Origin: JAJDTT01 sp965116695
GTDB taxonomy: Bacteria; Acidobacteriota; UBA6911; RPQK01; JAJDTT01
Direction of reading: 5' to 3'
Assembly: GCA_965116695.1 (NCBI GenBank)
Contig: OZ220706.1
Coordinates: 1,054,001-1,118,000, forward strand
Length of the DNA: 64,000 bases
Position 1 is the first letter of the stretch, and each line of letters begins with the position of its first letter. Shown here in pieces: positions 35,535-45,190 of the stretch. The translations under genes were made by a program, and so were the position numbers. The notes beneath the pieces are model-generated. The model saw only the letters and a program-made list of their open reading frames with translations. It did no database searches and was not told where the DNA came from.

Positions 35535-36460
35535 CGGGCGCTCTGGATGTGCCTGAGCAGTTCGCCCCTGGTGGTGAGGATCAGGATCGTCTTGGCGTCC
35601 ACGCCCCGCTCGTAGGTCTCCATGCTCTTCATGAAGGCGTAGAAGGAAGCGTCCCGGTTGTACGCTTCAGCGTAGATCTGGGTCGCCTCGCCGTCGGCCC
35701 TGCCGCGGGTTTCCTGAGCGGTCTTGTACGCTTCTGACTGGATGCGCTGCAGTTCCCGCTCCCGCTCGCCCCGGATCCGGGCGGCCTCGCCCTGACCCTC
35801 GGACCGGTAGCGCTCGGCGATCCGGTTGCGCTCGGCGATCATGCGGGCGAAGACGTCCTTCTGAACCTCTTCCACGTAGTTGATCCGCTTGAGCTGAAGA
35901 TCGATGAGCTCGATCCCGAAGTCGGCCACCTTGGGTGTGGCGGTCTCCAGGATTTCCCGGGTGATGGCCTGGCGTCCGGTCTGGATGGTCTCCAACACCG
36001 AGGTCTCCTCCTCGGCCTGGTCCTGCGAATCCTGAGCCTCCCGGTTGCTGGTCCGGACCACCTCCACCAGGTCGTGGCGGGCGATGGCATTGCGGGTCTC
36101 ACCGTCCAGGATGTCGTCCAATCGGGACTGGGCCCTGGGTTCGTCCCGCATCCTCTCCAGGAAGCGGAGCGGATCGCTGATGCGCCACCTGGCATACGTG
36201 TCCACCCAGATGAACCGCTTGTCCTTGGTCGGCATCTGGTCCGCGTCTCCGTCCCACTCCAGGAACCGCTTGTCGAAATAGTTGGCCGTCTGGATGAAGG
36301 GAAGCTTGAAGTGCAGACCCGGATCGGTGACCGGATTTCCCACCGGCCGGCCCAACTGGGTGATGATCACCTGCTCGGTTTCGTTCGTGACGTAAGTACC
36401 GTCCACCACCAGGGCCAGGACGGCCACAGCCAGGATCAGATACAGTTGCCGGCCCTTCAT
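35531..36460 (-). CDS. hflC: FtsH protease modulator HflC
   Basis: A 309-residue SPFH protein. One N-terminal membrane helix (5-24) is followed by TNETEQVIITQLGRPVGNPV and DPGLHFKLPFI, the HflC opening. The SPFH core runs to about 190, then a long coiled coil (AERNRIAERYRSEGQGEAARIRGERERE) of alternating Glu/Arg/Ala, and the C-terminal FYAFMKSMETYERG. It forms a periplasmic cage with HflK around FtsH and restrains its activity. The start overlaps the hflK stop. The stop codon falls inside repeat copy B, so the original C-terminus may have been altered. Confidence 0.95.
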   Translation of the reverse strand: MKGRQLYLILAVAVLALVVDGTYVTNETEQVIITQLGRPVGNPVTDPGLHFKLPFIQTANYFDKRFLEWDGDADQMPTKDKRFIWVDTYARWRISDPLRFLERMRDEPRAQSRLDDILDGETRNAIARHDLVEVVRTSNREAQDSQDQAEEETSVLETIQTGRQAITREILETATPKVADFGIELIDLQLKRINYVEEVQKDVFARMIAERNRIAERYRSEGQGEAARIRGERERELQRIQSEAYKTAQETRGRADGEATQIYAEAYNRDASFYAFMKSMETYERGVDAKTILILTTRGELLRHIQSAR

Positions 36461-37467
36461 TGCCCCGTTCCCTCCGCCTGCGCTCGGCCCGAAATCAACT
36501 TCTCAAGAGACTCCATGGGCAGCAGCGGAATGACGCCGTCGGCATCCTGATCCAGGAACAGCTTGCGGCCTGATCGAGGCAGGATCTTCTGCATGGTCTC
36601 CAGGTACATTCGCCGCCGGGTGACCTCGGGCGCCCGCCGGTAGGCGTCGTGCAACGACTTGAAGCGGGAAGCGTCCCCCTTGGCTTGGTTGACGCGCTCC
36701 AGAGCGTACCCCTGAGCCTGAAGGAGGGCCTGTTCAGCCTCACCCTTGGCCCGGGGGATCACCTTGTTGTACTCGGCGCGCGCCTCGTTGATGAGGCGGT
36801 CCATCTGTTGCTGGGCCTGGTTCACCTCGTCCCACGACGGCTTCACGGGATCGGGAGGATTCACGTTCTGCAGGACGACCTGGTCCACGGTGATGCCGGT
36901 CTCATACTGCCTGCAGAGTTCCTGCAGCTTCTGCTCCGCGATGTCCTCGATTTCCTGGCGGCCCACGGTCAAGACCTCGGTGACGGTCCGGTCTCCCACC
37001 ACCTCGCGCATCACCGCTTCGTTCATGTCCCGAAACGTCTCCTGGACGTTCCGGACCTTGAAGAGAAAAAGGTAGGGGTCGGTGATCCGGTACTGGACGA
37101 TCCACTCCACCACCGCCACGTTCAGATCCCCGGTGAGCATCAACGACTCGTCCAGAAACCGCTTGGAGGCGTATCGCGTCCGGATTTCGGGCTGAGTGGT
37201 TCGAAACCCGAATTCCTGCTTGAGCTGGCGCTGCACCGGGACCTTCAATACGTTTTCCAGGAAGGGGAGCTTGAAGCGAAGTCCCGGTTGGGCCGTGCGA
37301 ACGTGGCGCCCGAAAAAGAGGACGACTCCGACCTCTTCCGGCTGCACCTGGTAGACGGTCCCGAAGGCCGTGACCGCCGCCAGAACAACCAGGAATCCCA
37401 GTCGGACGTACCTCCAATTGATTTTCGGAGGACGAAACTCGGGCATGTCGAAAACCTGATCAGCCAT
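36457..37467 (-). CDS. hflK: FtsH protease modulator HflK
   Basis: A 336-residue HflK. A membrane helix (about 20-40) precedes VQPEEVGVVLFFGRHVRTAQ and PGLRFKLPFLENVLKVPVQR. Core motifs are RFLDESLMLTGDLNVAVVEW and FRDMNEAVMREVVGDRTVTE, with a coiled coil (AEYNKVIPRAKGEAEQALLQ) and the C-terminal LFLDQDADGVIPLLPM. With HflC it forms the canonical complex. Operon of two; FtsH itself is not in the window. A second divergent SPFH set is at 52.5-57.4 kb. Confidence 0.95.
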   Translation of the reverse strand: MADQVFDMPEFRPPKINWRYVRLGFLVVLAAVTAFGTVYQVQPEEVGVVLFFGRHVRTAQPGLRFKLPFLENVLKVPVQRQLKQEFGFRTTQPEIRTRYASKRFLDESLMLTGDLNVAVVEWIVQYRITDPYLFLFKVRNVQETFRDMNEAVMREVVGDRTVTEVLTVGRQEIEDIAEQKLQELCRQYETGITVDQVVLQNVNPPDPVKPSWDEVNQAQQQMDRLINEARAEYNKVIPRAKGEAEQALLQAQGYALERVNQAKGDASRFKSLHDAYRRAPEVTRRRMYLETMQKILPRSGRKLFLDQDADGVIPLLPMESLEKLISGRAQAEGTGQ

Positions 37468-37563
37468 ATTTGAAGCTCTATCGGATCCACGAGAAGGATA
37501 ACAGAGATGGTCCCCGTCGGCAGAACGAATTTCATTGCGGGTGCACCACGAGGCCGAAGAGTT

Positions 37564-38847
37564 TCAGGGGGAGCCCGCCGGCGGTCCGTCGTATGCCCGG
37601 CTCACTTCGTCCACGATGATGTCGAGTCCGCGTTCGATGCGGTCCCAGTCGTCAGCGTAACTGATGCGGATGCATTCCCGCTTGTGCCGCCAATCGTCCT
37701 CCTCGAGTCCCGGAAAGAAGTAGTGGCCCGACACGACAATGACACCGCGCGCCTTGAGCCGCTTGTAGAGCGCGGCGTTGGTCATGGGGAGGCCCGGCAT
37801 CCAGAGCCAGAGAAAAAACGCGCCCTCCGGTTTGTGAATGCGGATCGGGTAGTCCTCCAGCCCGGCGCGGATCCGGTCCACGGCGCGTTCCGCACGCTCC
37901 TCGTAGTGGGGCCGGATGACCTCCCGAACGAGGGCCAACACTTCGCCGCTCTCGATGAGTTCGGTGGCGAGGGCGGGTCCGAGCCTGCCGGGCGACAGGC
38001 AGAAGATGGCCGTGGCGGCGGCCAATGCGGCGACGATCTCCTCGTTGGCAATGACGATCCCCGTGCGCAAGCCGGGAAGTCCGAGTTTCGACAGACTCAT
38101 GCAGACCACCATCTGCTCATCCCATACCGGGGTGTCCCGACCGAAAACGATGCCCGGGAAGGGCGATCCGTAGGCCGTGTCCAGGATCAGGGGCACGCCG
38201 CGGGAACGGGCGGCGGCGCGAAGCCGGTCGACCTCCAGGTCGGTGACCACGTTGCCGGTCGGATTGGAGGGGCGGGAGACGCAGATCGCCCCAATGTCCT
38301 CGACACCTTCCAGCCCTTCGAAGTCCACCCCGTATTTGAACAACTTGCCGTCCAGCTCATGGATGGTCGAACGACAGGCGGTCAGGAGACCGGGCGTGAG
38401 GCCCAGGTCCGCATAGCCGATGTACTCCGGCGCCAACGGCAGCAGGACGCGCCGCATGAGCCGGCCGCCCTCCATCGGGCCGGCCAGGAGATTGAACAGT
38501 GGCAGGAAGGCGGATTGGCTCCCGTTGGTCAGGGCGATGTTGCGCTCGCTGATCTCCCAGCCAAGCTCTCTCCGCAGGAATCGGGCCAGCGCGCGGGCAA
38601 AATCCCGGTCTCCGTCCGGCCCGCCGTAAAAGCCGACCGCCTGCTCGAACGCCCCTTCGCGCTCCAGCAGCGCCTGCATCCGGCGGCGATACCGTGCTAC
38701 GGCGGCCGGGACGAGGCTGGGATTGCCTCCTCCGAGATTCATGATCGAGCCGCCGGACGCTGCAATTCCACCCAGGTCGTCCATCAGCGACCAGGTCCCC
38801 GAGTCGCCCAGCAGCCGCCGTCCGAACGCCGAGAAATCCATGCTCAC
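37564..38847 (-). CDS. avtA: Valine-pyruvate aminotransferase
   Basis: A 427-residue PLP fold-type I aminotransferase, close in length to E. coli AvtA. Signatures: SIMNLGGGNPSLVPA (25-45), ALTNGSQSAFLPLFNLLAGP, CVSRPSNPTGNVVTD, SLSKLGLPGLRTG with the PLP lysine, and ISYADDWDRIERGLDI. It transfers the amino group between valine and pyruvate. The first codon is GTG; an ATG two codons in is equally possible, with GGAGGAAG upstream of both. It stands alone with a divergent arrangement to nothing obvious. Confidence 0.92.
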   Translation of the reverse strand: MSMDFSAFGRRLLGDSGTWSLMDDLGGIAASGGSIMNLGGGNPSLVPAAVARYRRRMQALLEREGAFEQAVGFYGGPDGDRDFARALARFLRRELGWEISERNIALTNGSQSAFLPLFNLLAGPMEGGRLMRRVLLPLAPEYIGYADLGLTPGLLTACRSTIHELDGKLFKYGVDFEGLEGVEDIGAICVSRPSNPTGNVVTDLEVDRLRAAARSRGVPLILDTAYGSPFPGIVFGRDTPVWDEQMVVCMSLSKLGLPGLRTGIVIANEEIVAALAAATAIFCLSPGRLGPALATELIESGEVLALVREVIRPHYEERAERAVDRIRAGLEDYPIRIHKPEGAFFLWLWMPGLPMTNAALYKRLKARGVIVVSGHYFFPGLEEDDWRHKRECIRISYADDWDRIERGLDIIVDEVSRAYDGPPAGSP

Positions 38848-38874
38848 CGTGAGTCGCTTCCTCCCCTTGCCCGG

Positions 38875-40167
38875 CTAGTCGACGGCGTTGGCCACGAACT
38901 TCAGAGCCCCGTCATAACGTCCCAGAGCGAGGCTCCCGTCCGCGGACAGAGCCAGGGCCAGGATGGAATCGGGCTCAGGATCCCAAGCTCCGACGCGCGA
39001 CAGCGGATTCGAGTCCCAGATCTTGACGATCCGATCGGCTCCCCCGGTGACGATCCTCCGGCCGTCCGCGGAGTAGACGATGTGCTCCGTCCCGCTCCGA
39101 TGCGCTACGACGGAGCGTCCCACCTCCCACTCGTCCCCTTCCCGGACCCAGACCCGAATGGTCCCGTCACCACCCGCAGTCGCAAACCGGCCGCCGTCCG
39201 GATGGACGGCCACGCCGTACAGCGGCCCCCCGGCTCCGCTCAAGGTGACGAGCCTCCGGAGCGAGGCGACATCCCAGACCTTTACCGTGCCGTCCGCCGA
39301 AGCGGATACGAGTTCGTTTCCCGAAGGCAGGAAACCAATGGAATAGATGGGCCCGTTGTGCTCCTCCAGGGCGCCGATCTCGGCTCCGGTTCGGACGTCC
39401 CACAAACGAATCAGGCGATCATAGCTGGAACTGGCCAGCAGCCGGCCGTCGGGACTGAAATCCAACGCATAGACACAGTCGGAATGACCCTTCAGTTCGA
39501 CCTGGAGCGCGGGCTCGCTCAGATTCCATACCCGAATCTCCCCTTGCCGGGCGGGAGCCCCGCCTCCCGCCGCCAACAGCTTTCCGTCGCGGCTGAAACT
39601 GAGGCTCCGGACCAGGTCCCGGGGGCCTTCGAGGCGGTGAAGGGTTCGGTTCTCAACCAGGTCCAGAAGCTCGACCTGCCGGAAACCTCCCCGTGCCAGC
39701 CACTTCTCACTGGGATGGAACGCCAAAGCGGCGAGCGGAGGCTCCACGTCGACTTGGGGAGGAATATCCGGGATGGGAACCGCATGGTCAGCGGACGCCA
39801 GGGTGGACGGAGGCCGGGCGCTGGCGTCGATCCAGGCTCTCACCAGTTGGATCTCTTCGGCCGGCAACTGGCCGTTGAGGGGCATTCTGGGCTCAGCCGT
39901 TCCCTCCAGCATCCTCACCAGGAGGCTCTGATCGGCGTGACCCGCCACCAGAGGGGTTCCCTGCTCTCCTCCCCTCATCAAGTCCTGGTAGCTCTCCAGG
40001 ACCAATCCTCCCAGCTTCAGGGCCGAGCTGTGGCAACCGACGCACTCGCGCTGGAATATGGGCAGGATATCTCGATTGAAGTCAGGTTCGGGCGGCGACT
40101 GCGACGCCCCACGGATGGAAGCCGTCAACGAAAGAAGGAGAATCGGGAAACAGACCCGAACCCGCAT
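38875..40167 (-). CDS. Secreted c-type cytochrome / WD40 repeat protein
   Basis: A 430-residue protein. A signal peptide (about 5-20) is followed by a planctomycete-type cytochrome domain with ECVGCHSSALKLGGL (heme motif CVGCH at 42-46) and a MPLNG segment that may supply the distal methionine. From about residue 140 it has some seven WD40 blades (SLSFSRDGKLLAAGGG, ALDFSPDGRLLASSSYDRLI, SADGTVKVWDVASLRRLV). A periplasmic scaffold with a heme is implied. Function unknown; such fusions are common in Planctomycetota and Acidobacteria. Confidence 0.9.
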   Translation of the reverse strand: MRVRVCFPILLLSLTASIRGASQSPPEPDFNRDILPIFQRECVGCHSSALKLGGLVLESYQDLMRGGEQGTPLVAGHADQSLLVRMLEGTAEPRMPLNGQLPAEEIQLVRAWIDASARPPSTLASADHAVPIPDIPPQVDVEPPLAALAFHPSEKWLARGGFRQVELLDLVENRTLHRLEGPRDLVRSLSFSRDGKLLAAGGGAPARQGEIRVWNLSEPALQVELKGHSDCVYALDFSPDGRLLASSSYDRLIRLWDVRTGAEIGALEEHNGPIYSIGFLPSGNELVSASADGTVKVWDVASLRRLVTLSGAGGPLYGVAVHPDGGRFATAGGDGTIRVWVREGDEWEVGRSVVAHRSGTEHIVYSADGRRIVTGGADRIVKIWDSNPLSRVGAWDPEPDSILALALSADGSLALGRYDGALKFVANAVD

Positions 40168-40203
40168 CGGCCTCGTCTCTTCTCCCGGTCTTACCTGTTA
40201 CCT

Positions 40204-40500
40204 CTAACCCGCGATTGACCGTCTGACGATGGTTTCTTGAAGTCCTTTCAGAAGCCCCTCCAGGTGCGCTATGCGCTCGCGGACCGCGGCAATCTGACGG
40301 TCCATCTGCGATTGAAACTCATCGAAGCGAGATTCCAGGGCATCGATCCTCCTATCCAAGGCATCGATCCTGCCGTCCAGACGCATTTCCATTCGGGCCA
40401 TGTCCTGACGCAGGCCCCGGTTGGTGGCCAGTATCAGCCCGGACAATGCGACCCCAATCGCCACCATTGCCACCAGGACACTGATCAATTCGACGCTCAT
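40204..40500 (-). CDS. Small single-helix membrane protein with coiled coil
   Basis: A 98-residue protein with one N-terminal membrane helix (about 5-27) and a following heptad-rich segment (RLDGRIDALDRRIDALESRF). It is charged at the C-terminal end. This is typical of small membrane-tethered coiled-coil proteins, some of which occur near redox genes, but no family was recognised. It is 36 bases upstream of the WD40 cytochrome gene, on the same strand, so the two may be co-transcribed. Confidence 0.6.
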   Translation of the reverse strand: MSVELISVLVAMVAIGVALSGLILATNRGLRQDMARMEMRLDGRIDALDRRIDALESRFDEFQSQMDRQIAAVRERIAHLEGLLKGLQETIVRRSIAG

Positions 40501-40705
40501 GTTGCCTCCAGTGGAACCTACTGACTCGTTCAGGTCCTGTCAATTAAACGGCCGCGTGGAGAAATCCATGAGTCTTGAGGGAAGGATTTGGAAGAAACCT
40601 TCGTGGCAACGGCCTCGAAACCATCCCGAACAGAACAGTGTTGGGCATTGCGCCATCTTGACACTGCCCGCGGCGACCGAATAGCCTCGTTTTTGCAAAC
40701 CTCCC

Positions 40706-43558
40706 ATGACTCGACGCCTCTCGGCTGTGCTCATCCTGGCTCTGGCGGCGGCCGCAGTGATCCGTTTCGGATCCGAGTGGCTCCCTTCCGCAGGGAAGAC
40801 AACGCAGGCGTCATCTCCGGCGCCTGCCTTCGACTCGTCGCAGCACCCCCTCACCGTGAAGGTCTCGCTTGGACTGAAGGACACGGAGCTGCGGGACTGG
40901 AACGGAATCGCCCACCTGAACCGGGGCGATTTCCACCGGATCCAGGGTTGGAACTTCGACGAGGAGAGTTCCGAGGTGGTCCAGGAACCGAAGATCGCCT
41001 GGAGGGTCCGGACCAAGCGCCCCGACGTGGACACGAGCTGGACCGTCAAGGGACTCGGGAACTCACGCCCCCGCTATGGCTTCAAGCTCACCCGCCCCGT
41101 GGGCGTCTGGCTGCAACTGGACTCGCTTCCCGGAGCCCGGATGGACGTGAACACGGCGCAGGGAGATTTCCAGGTCGACCTGGACCAGCTTCCGGACACC
41201 GATCCCGCAGTTTTTCTGGACGGGGCCGCTTCGGTGGAGAGATCCCCAGCGGCTCTTCCCGTTTCCCGCTCGTCCGGAGAAGAAGACTACCCGTCCGTGG
41301 TGGCCGGTCCCGACGGACGGCTCCACGCGGCCTGGATCCAATACCAGGACGGAGCCGATCACTTCTACACCAGCACTCTGGGAGAGACTGGCTGGGGTCC
41401 GCCTCACCGAATTCCCCCGGCAGGCGGGGACCCCATCTACGGGACGGTCCTGATCACCAATGGGCCGGACGAAAGCCTCTGGATCATCTACAACCAGCTT
41501 GCCGGGGACCAGTTCGACCTTTGGGCCCGTCAACTGAAGCCCTCCCTGGAAAACCCCATCCGGTTGACCCGCCACCCGGGGAACGACATCAACCCGGTGA
41601 CCGCCTCCGACGGACGGGGTCGAAACTGGCTGGTGTGGCAGGGTCTGCGAGAAGGAAACTCCGACATCTACGCCCTCTCCATCGCCGACTTCGGCCGCCT
41701 GCCGGACGAGATCCGCGTCACCGAGCATCCCGGGACCGACTGGCATCCGGCCGTCGCCGTCGACTCCACGGGCGGGGCCGCCGTCGTCTGGGACACCTAC
41801 CGGAACGGCGACTACGACATCTACCTGAGAACCATCGGCCCCCGGGGCCGTCTGGGAAGTGTGGAACCGGTCTCGGCCACGCGCTATTTCGAAGCCAACG
41901 CGTCGGTGGTCTTCGACTCCCGGGACCGGCTCTGGGTCGCCTGGGAAGAATCGGGTCCCAAGTGGGGCAAGGACTACGCCCAGGAAAGCAACTTCGCGGC
42001 GACCCTTCTCCATTCCGACCGCAAGATCCGGATTCGTTGCCGCAGCCAGGGGAACTGGCACCGCATGGGACAGCCCCCCGGAAGCCGCTTCCTGGACCTG
42101 CCTCTCAACTTCCAGGAACAGCCGCGGCTCCTGATGGGCCGGAACGGCAACCTCTGGCTCATCTTCCGCCAATGGACCAGCCGCTTGTACCCGGACGAGG
42201 TGTGGAACGTGTACGCCGTCCATTTCAACGGCGAGCGTTGGTCCAGGCCCCGGGAACTGGCCTTCAGCAGCGGCCGCTTGACTCAGGATTTTCCGGCGGC
42301 CGTCCATTCGGACGGTAGCGTTTGGGTGCTCTACTCCACCGACTACCGCGCCGGCGGAAACCGGCGCCTGGGACAGTGGGACCTCTGGTCCTCGCGCCTG
42401 GCCGCGCCGCCGGCCGCCGGCGAGGCCGGGGACCTGCGGCGGGTTCCGCCTCCGGTCCCCGAGACGAGTTACTCGCCCACACCGAACAAGCTCTACGAGA
42501 CCACGGTTGGGGGCAAGACCTATCGCCTCTACTACGGCGACCTGCACCGCCACACCGACATCGTCGGTCACGGTTGGACCGACCTCTCCATCTCGGGCCA
42601 GTACCGTTACGCGCTGGACGGGGCGGAGCTGGATTTCATGGCCACTACGGACCACAACCAGACCTACAACATGGTGGCGGGCGGGGAGAGGAAGGCCGGA
42701 AAGGAGGACGCGCTGGGCGAGTATGGCTGGTGGCGAACCCAGAAGGTGGCGGACATGTACCTGTTTCCGGGCCGCTTCGTATCCCTGTTCGGATACGAGC
42801 GGAGCATGGAATATCCGGGGGGACACCGCAACCTGATCTGGCCCGAGCGGCGCGGCGAGCTGATTCCCGGCGACGTGGGCATCCCTTCGGACAACATTCC
42901 GCTGGGTCTCTGGGAAAGGCTCAAGGGGACCGACGGAATCTCCATTCCCCACTCTCCCCTGGGACCGCGGGTGAGCTGGGAATGGCATGATCCGGTGAGC
43001 CAGCCGGTGCTGGAAATGTACCAGGGATTCCGCCGCTCCTACGAGCACTCGGACGCACTCCCGGAAGAGAGCCGGGGACCGCTGGGGAACCGGCCCGAAG
43101 GCCCCCACATGTTGTGGGACGCCCTGGCCCGGGGACACCGCATCGGCGTCATCGCCAGCTCCGACCACGAATCGACCCACATGTCCTATGCCGGCGTCTG
43201 GGCCACGGAATTCACACGGGAAGGGATCTTCCAGGGCCTGAAACAGCGCCACACCCTGGCCTCCACCGACAACATCGTCATCGACTTCCGTATCGGCGAC
43301 GCTTTCATGGGCGACGAAACCACCCTGTCGGAAATCCCGAAGCTGGAAATCAAGGCCATCGGAACCGGACCCATCCGCCAGATCGACGTGGTCAAGGACA
43401 ACAAGTTCGTCTTTCAGACGCGGCCCCACCACCGGGAGGCCTCCGTGACCTACCTGGACCAGGACTCGGGACCGGGGACCAGCTACTACTACGTGCGGGT
43501 CATCCAGGAAGACGAGATGATGGCCTGGTCCTCCGCCATCTGGGTCACCCGCCGGTAG
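40706..43558 (+). CDS. Secreted propeller protein with PHP-type (CehA/McbA-like) metallohydrolase domain
   Basis: A 950-residue exported protein. Residues 1-20 form the signal. The N-terminal 570 residues include propeller blades (VVAGPDGRLHAAWIQYQD, WVAWEESGPKWG). The C-terminal half is a PHP-type hydrolase: YYGDLHRHTDIVGHG near 608-622, TTDHNQTYNMV near 647-657, a GISIPHSPLGPRVSWEW loop and ASSDHESTHMSYAGV. These His/Asp residues bind metal in the family, which acts on phosphoesters or carbamates. Another CehA-like protein is at 60.4-62.6 kb. The substrate is unknown. Confidence 0.85.
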   Translation: MTRRLSAVLILALAAAAVIRFGSEWLPSAGKTTQASSPAPAFDSSQHPLTVKVSLGLKDTELRDWNGIAHLNRGDFHRIQGWNFDEESSEVVQEPKIAWRVRTKRPDVDTSWTVKGLGNSRPRYGFKLTRPVGVWLQLDSLPGARMDVNTAQGDFQVDLDQLPDTDPAVFLDGAASVERSPAALPVSRSSGEEDYPSVVAGPDGRLHAAWIQYQDGADHFYTSTLGETGWGPPHRIPPAGGDPIYGTVLITNGPDESLWIIYNQLAGDQFDLWARQLKPSLENPIRLTRHPGNDINPVTASDGRGRNWLVWQGLREGNSDIYALSIADFGRLPDEIRVTEHPGTDWHPAVAVDSTGGAAVVWDTYRNGDYDIYLRTIGPRGRLGSVEPVSATRYFEANASVVFDSRDRLWVAWEESGPKWGKDYAQESNFAATLLHSDRKIRIRCRSQGNWHRMGQPPGSRFLDLPLNFQEQPRLLMGRNGNLWLIFRQWTSRLYPDEVWNVYAVHFNGERWSRPRELAFSSGRLTQDFPAAVHSDGSVWVLYSTDYRAGGNRRLGQWDLWSSRLAAPPAAGEAGDLRRVPPPVPETSYSPTPNKLYETTVGGKTYRLYYGDLHRHTDIVGHGWTDLSISGQYRYALDGAELDFMATTDHNQTYNMVAGGERKAGKEDALGEYGWWRTQKVADMYLFPGRFVSLFGYERSMEYPGGHRNLIWPERRGELIPGDVGIPSDNIPLGLWERLKGTDGISIPHSPLGPRVSWEWHDPVSQPVLEMYQGFRRSYEHSDALPEESRGPLGNRPEGPHMLWDALARGHRIGVIASSDHESTHMSYAGVWATEFTREGIFQGLKQRHTLASTDNIVIDFRIGDAFMGDETTLSEIPKLEIKAIGTGPIRQIDVVKDNKFVFQTRPHHREASVTYLDQDSGPGTSYYYVRVIQEDEMMAWSSAIWVTRR

Positions 43559-43572
43559 TCCGAATTCCCATC

Positions 43573-45156
43573 ATGTTGTGCAAGCGCTCCTTCTGGCCTT
43601 GCTTTCTTTTTGCTCTGCTTCACTCCAACGCCGCCGCCATCCAGGAAGAGGGAGCGGACCACTATGACAAGTGGCTCAACCAGGACGTGGCCTACATCAT
43701 CACGTCCCGGGAAAAGGCCGTCTTCGAGACTCTGACGACGGACCTGGAGCGGGAGAAATTCGTCGAGCGCTTCTGGCGGCGGCGCGATCCGGACCCGAGC
43801 ACTGCCGTCTGCGAGTTCAAGGAAGAACACTACCGGAGAATTGCCTACGCCAATCAATGGTTCCGGAGCGGAAAGCCCGGCTGGACGACGGACCGGGGCC
43901 GGATCTACATCCTCCACGGACCACCGGACGAGGTCGAGAGCCACCCCTCCGGAGGCCCCTACCAGCGTCCGGTCCATGAAGGCGGAGGATTCACCTCGAC
44001 CCATCCCTTCGAGATCTGGCGCTACCGCCGCATCGCGGGCCTCGGCGACGACGTCGAACTCGAGTTCGTGGACCCTGTGGGCGGCGGCGAATACCGTTTG
44101 GCCCTGAATCCGGACGAAAAGGACGTCCTTCGGCAGGTCCCCGGCGCCGGCCTCACCTGGTCCGAAGGGAGAGGCTTGACCCGAAAGGCGAATCGGCCCC
44201 CTCCTTCTTTCAACGCTCTGCGGGCCAAGGACTCGCCATTCGATCGCTACGAGACCTACAGCCGGGTGCAGCGCCCGTCGGAAATCAAGTCGGCGGAATT
44301 GAGGGAGCTCGTTCGACTCAAGGTCCGCTTCCCCGAGCTTCCGCTGAAGCTGCGGCAGGACCACTTCAGATTGAACCGGGACCGGGCATTGACCTCCCTG
44401 ACTTTGGAAATCGCCAACCGCGACCTGACCTACGGGCCGGAAGCCGGTTCCCTGGTGGCGAGAGTCTCCGTCTACGGGATCGTCACCAGCATCTCGCGGC
44501 AGGTGGTCGCGGAGTTCGAGGACGACCTGGTCTCGGCCTACCGGCCGGAAGACCTGGACCAGGGCCGGGCGGCCCGGTCTCTCTACCAGAAACTGGTCTC
44601 CCTCGAGCACCGCGGACGCTACCGGATCGACCTGTTGGTGAAGGACCTCAAGAGCGGCAAAGTGGGAGTCGTACGCCGCTCTGTCGATCCGCCCTCCTAC
44701 CCGGACGGAATCCTGGCCGCCAGCTCACTCGTCCTGTCCCACGACCTGCGCCGGGTCGAGGGAACCCCGGAAGCGGACCGCAGGTTCGTCCTGGGAGATG
44801 TCCGGATCCACCCGGCACCGGACAATACCTTCGTCGCCGGGAACCCCGTCGGGGCGTACTATCAGCTCTACAACGCCGGACTCGACCAGTCCTCCATGGC
44901 GCCGTCATTGCGGATTGCGTACAGGATTTCGTGCCGGGGCGAACCGGTTGCCGAGGTCGCCGCCGAGGAAGACGGGGAGGTCTTCTGGTATTCGGACCGG
45001 AGAGCCGTGCTGATCCGGGCCTTGCCGGTCCGCAACCTGAAGCCGGACCGGTACGACCTCACCGTCGAGATCCACGACCTGGTCCGGGATCAGCGCCTGA
45101 CGTTGGCGGAGCACTTTCGGATCGTCGCCGCCGGGAATCCCTCCTCCAACCGATGA
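43573..45156 (+). CDS. GWxTD domain-containing protein
   Basis: A 527-residue exported protein from ATG 43573. The eponymous motif is in PGWTTDRGRIYILHGPPDEV (about 97-116), preceded by KFVERFWRRRDPDP, which is invariant in the family. The later part is beta-rich (SLVLSHDLRRVEGTPE, VRIHPAPDNTFVAGNPVGAY). GWxTD proteins are typical of Acidobacteriota and other phyla with large TonB-receptor sets. Their role is unknown. It precedes an Oar-type receptor by 34 bases, so they probably form one operon. Confidence 0.93.
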   Translation: MLCKRSFWPCFLFALLHSNAAAIQEEGADHYDKWLNQDVAYIITSREKAVFETLTTDLEREKFVERFWRRRDPDPSTAVCEFKEEHYRRIAYANQWFRSGKPGWTTDRGRIYILHGPPDEVESHPSGGPYQRPVHEGGGFTSTHPFEIWRYRRIAGLGDDVELEFVDPVGGGEYRLALNPDEKDVLRQVPGAGLTWSEGRGLTRKANRPPPSFNALRAKDSPFDRYETYSRVQRPSEIKSAELRELVRLKVRFPELPLKLRQDHFRLNRDRALTSLTLEIANRDLTYGPEAGSLVARVSVYGIVTSISRQVVAEFEDDLVSAYRPEDLDQGRAARSLYQKLVSLEHRGRYRIDLLVKDLKSGKVGVVRRSVDPPSYPDGILAASSLVLSHDLRRVEGTPEADRRFVLGDVRIHPAPDNTFVAGNPVGAYYQLYNAGLDQSSMAPSLRIAYRISCRGEPVAEVAAEEDGEVFWYSDRRAVLIRALPVRNLKPDRYDLTVEIHDLVRDQRLTLAEHFRIVAAGNPSSNR

Positions 45157-45190
45157 CAAATGAACCCTGCTCCGAAAGATCATCATTCTC

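Noticed and set aside
37507..40218. Long plus-strand open frame opposite avtA and the WD40 cytochrome gene
   Set aside because: Arg/Pro/Gly-rich low-complexity translation without motifs; antisense frames stay open by chance in GC-rich DNA.
41063..43432. Long minus-strand frame opposite the propeller-PHP gene
   Set aside because: No recognisable domain; the plus strand has clear PHP motifs and a signal peptide.
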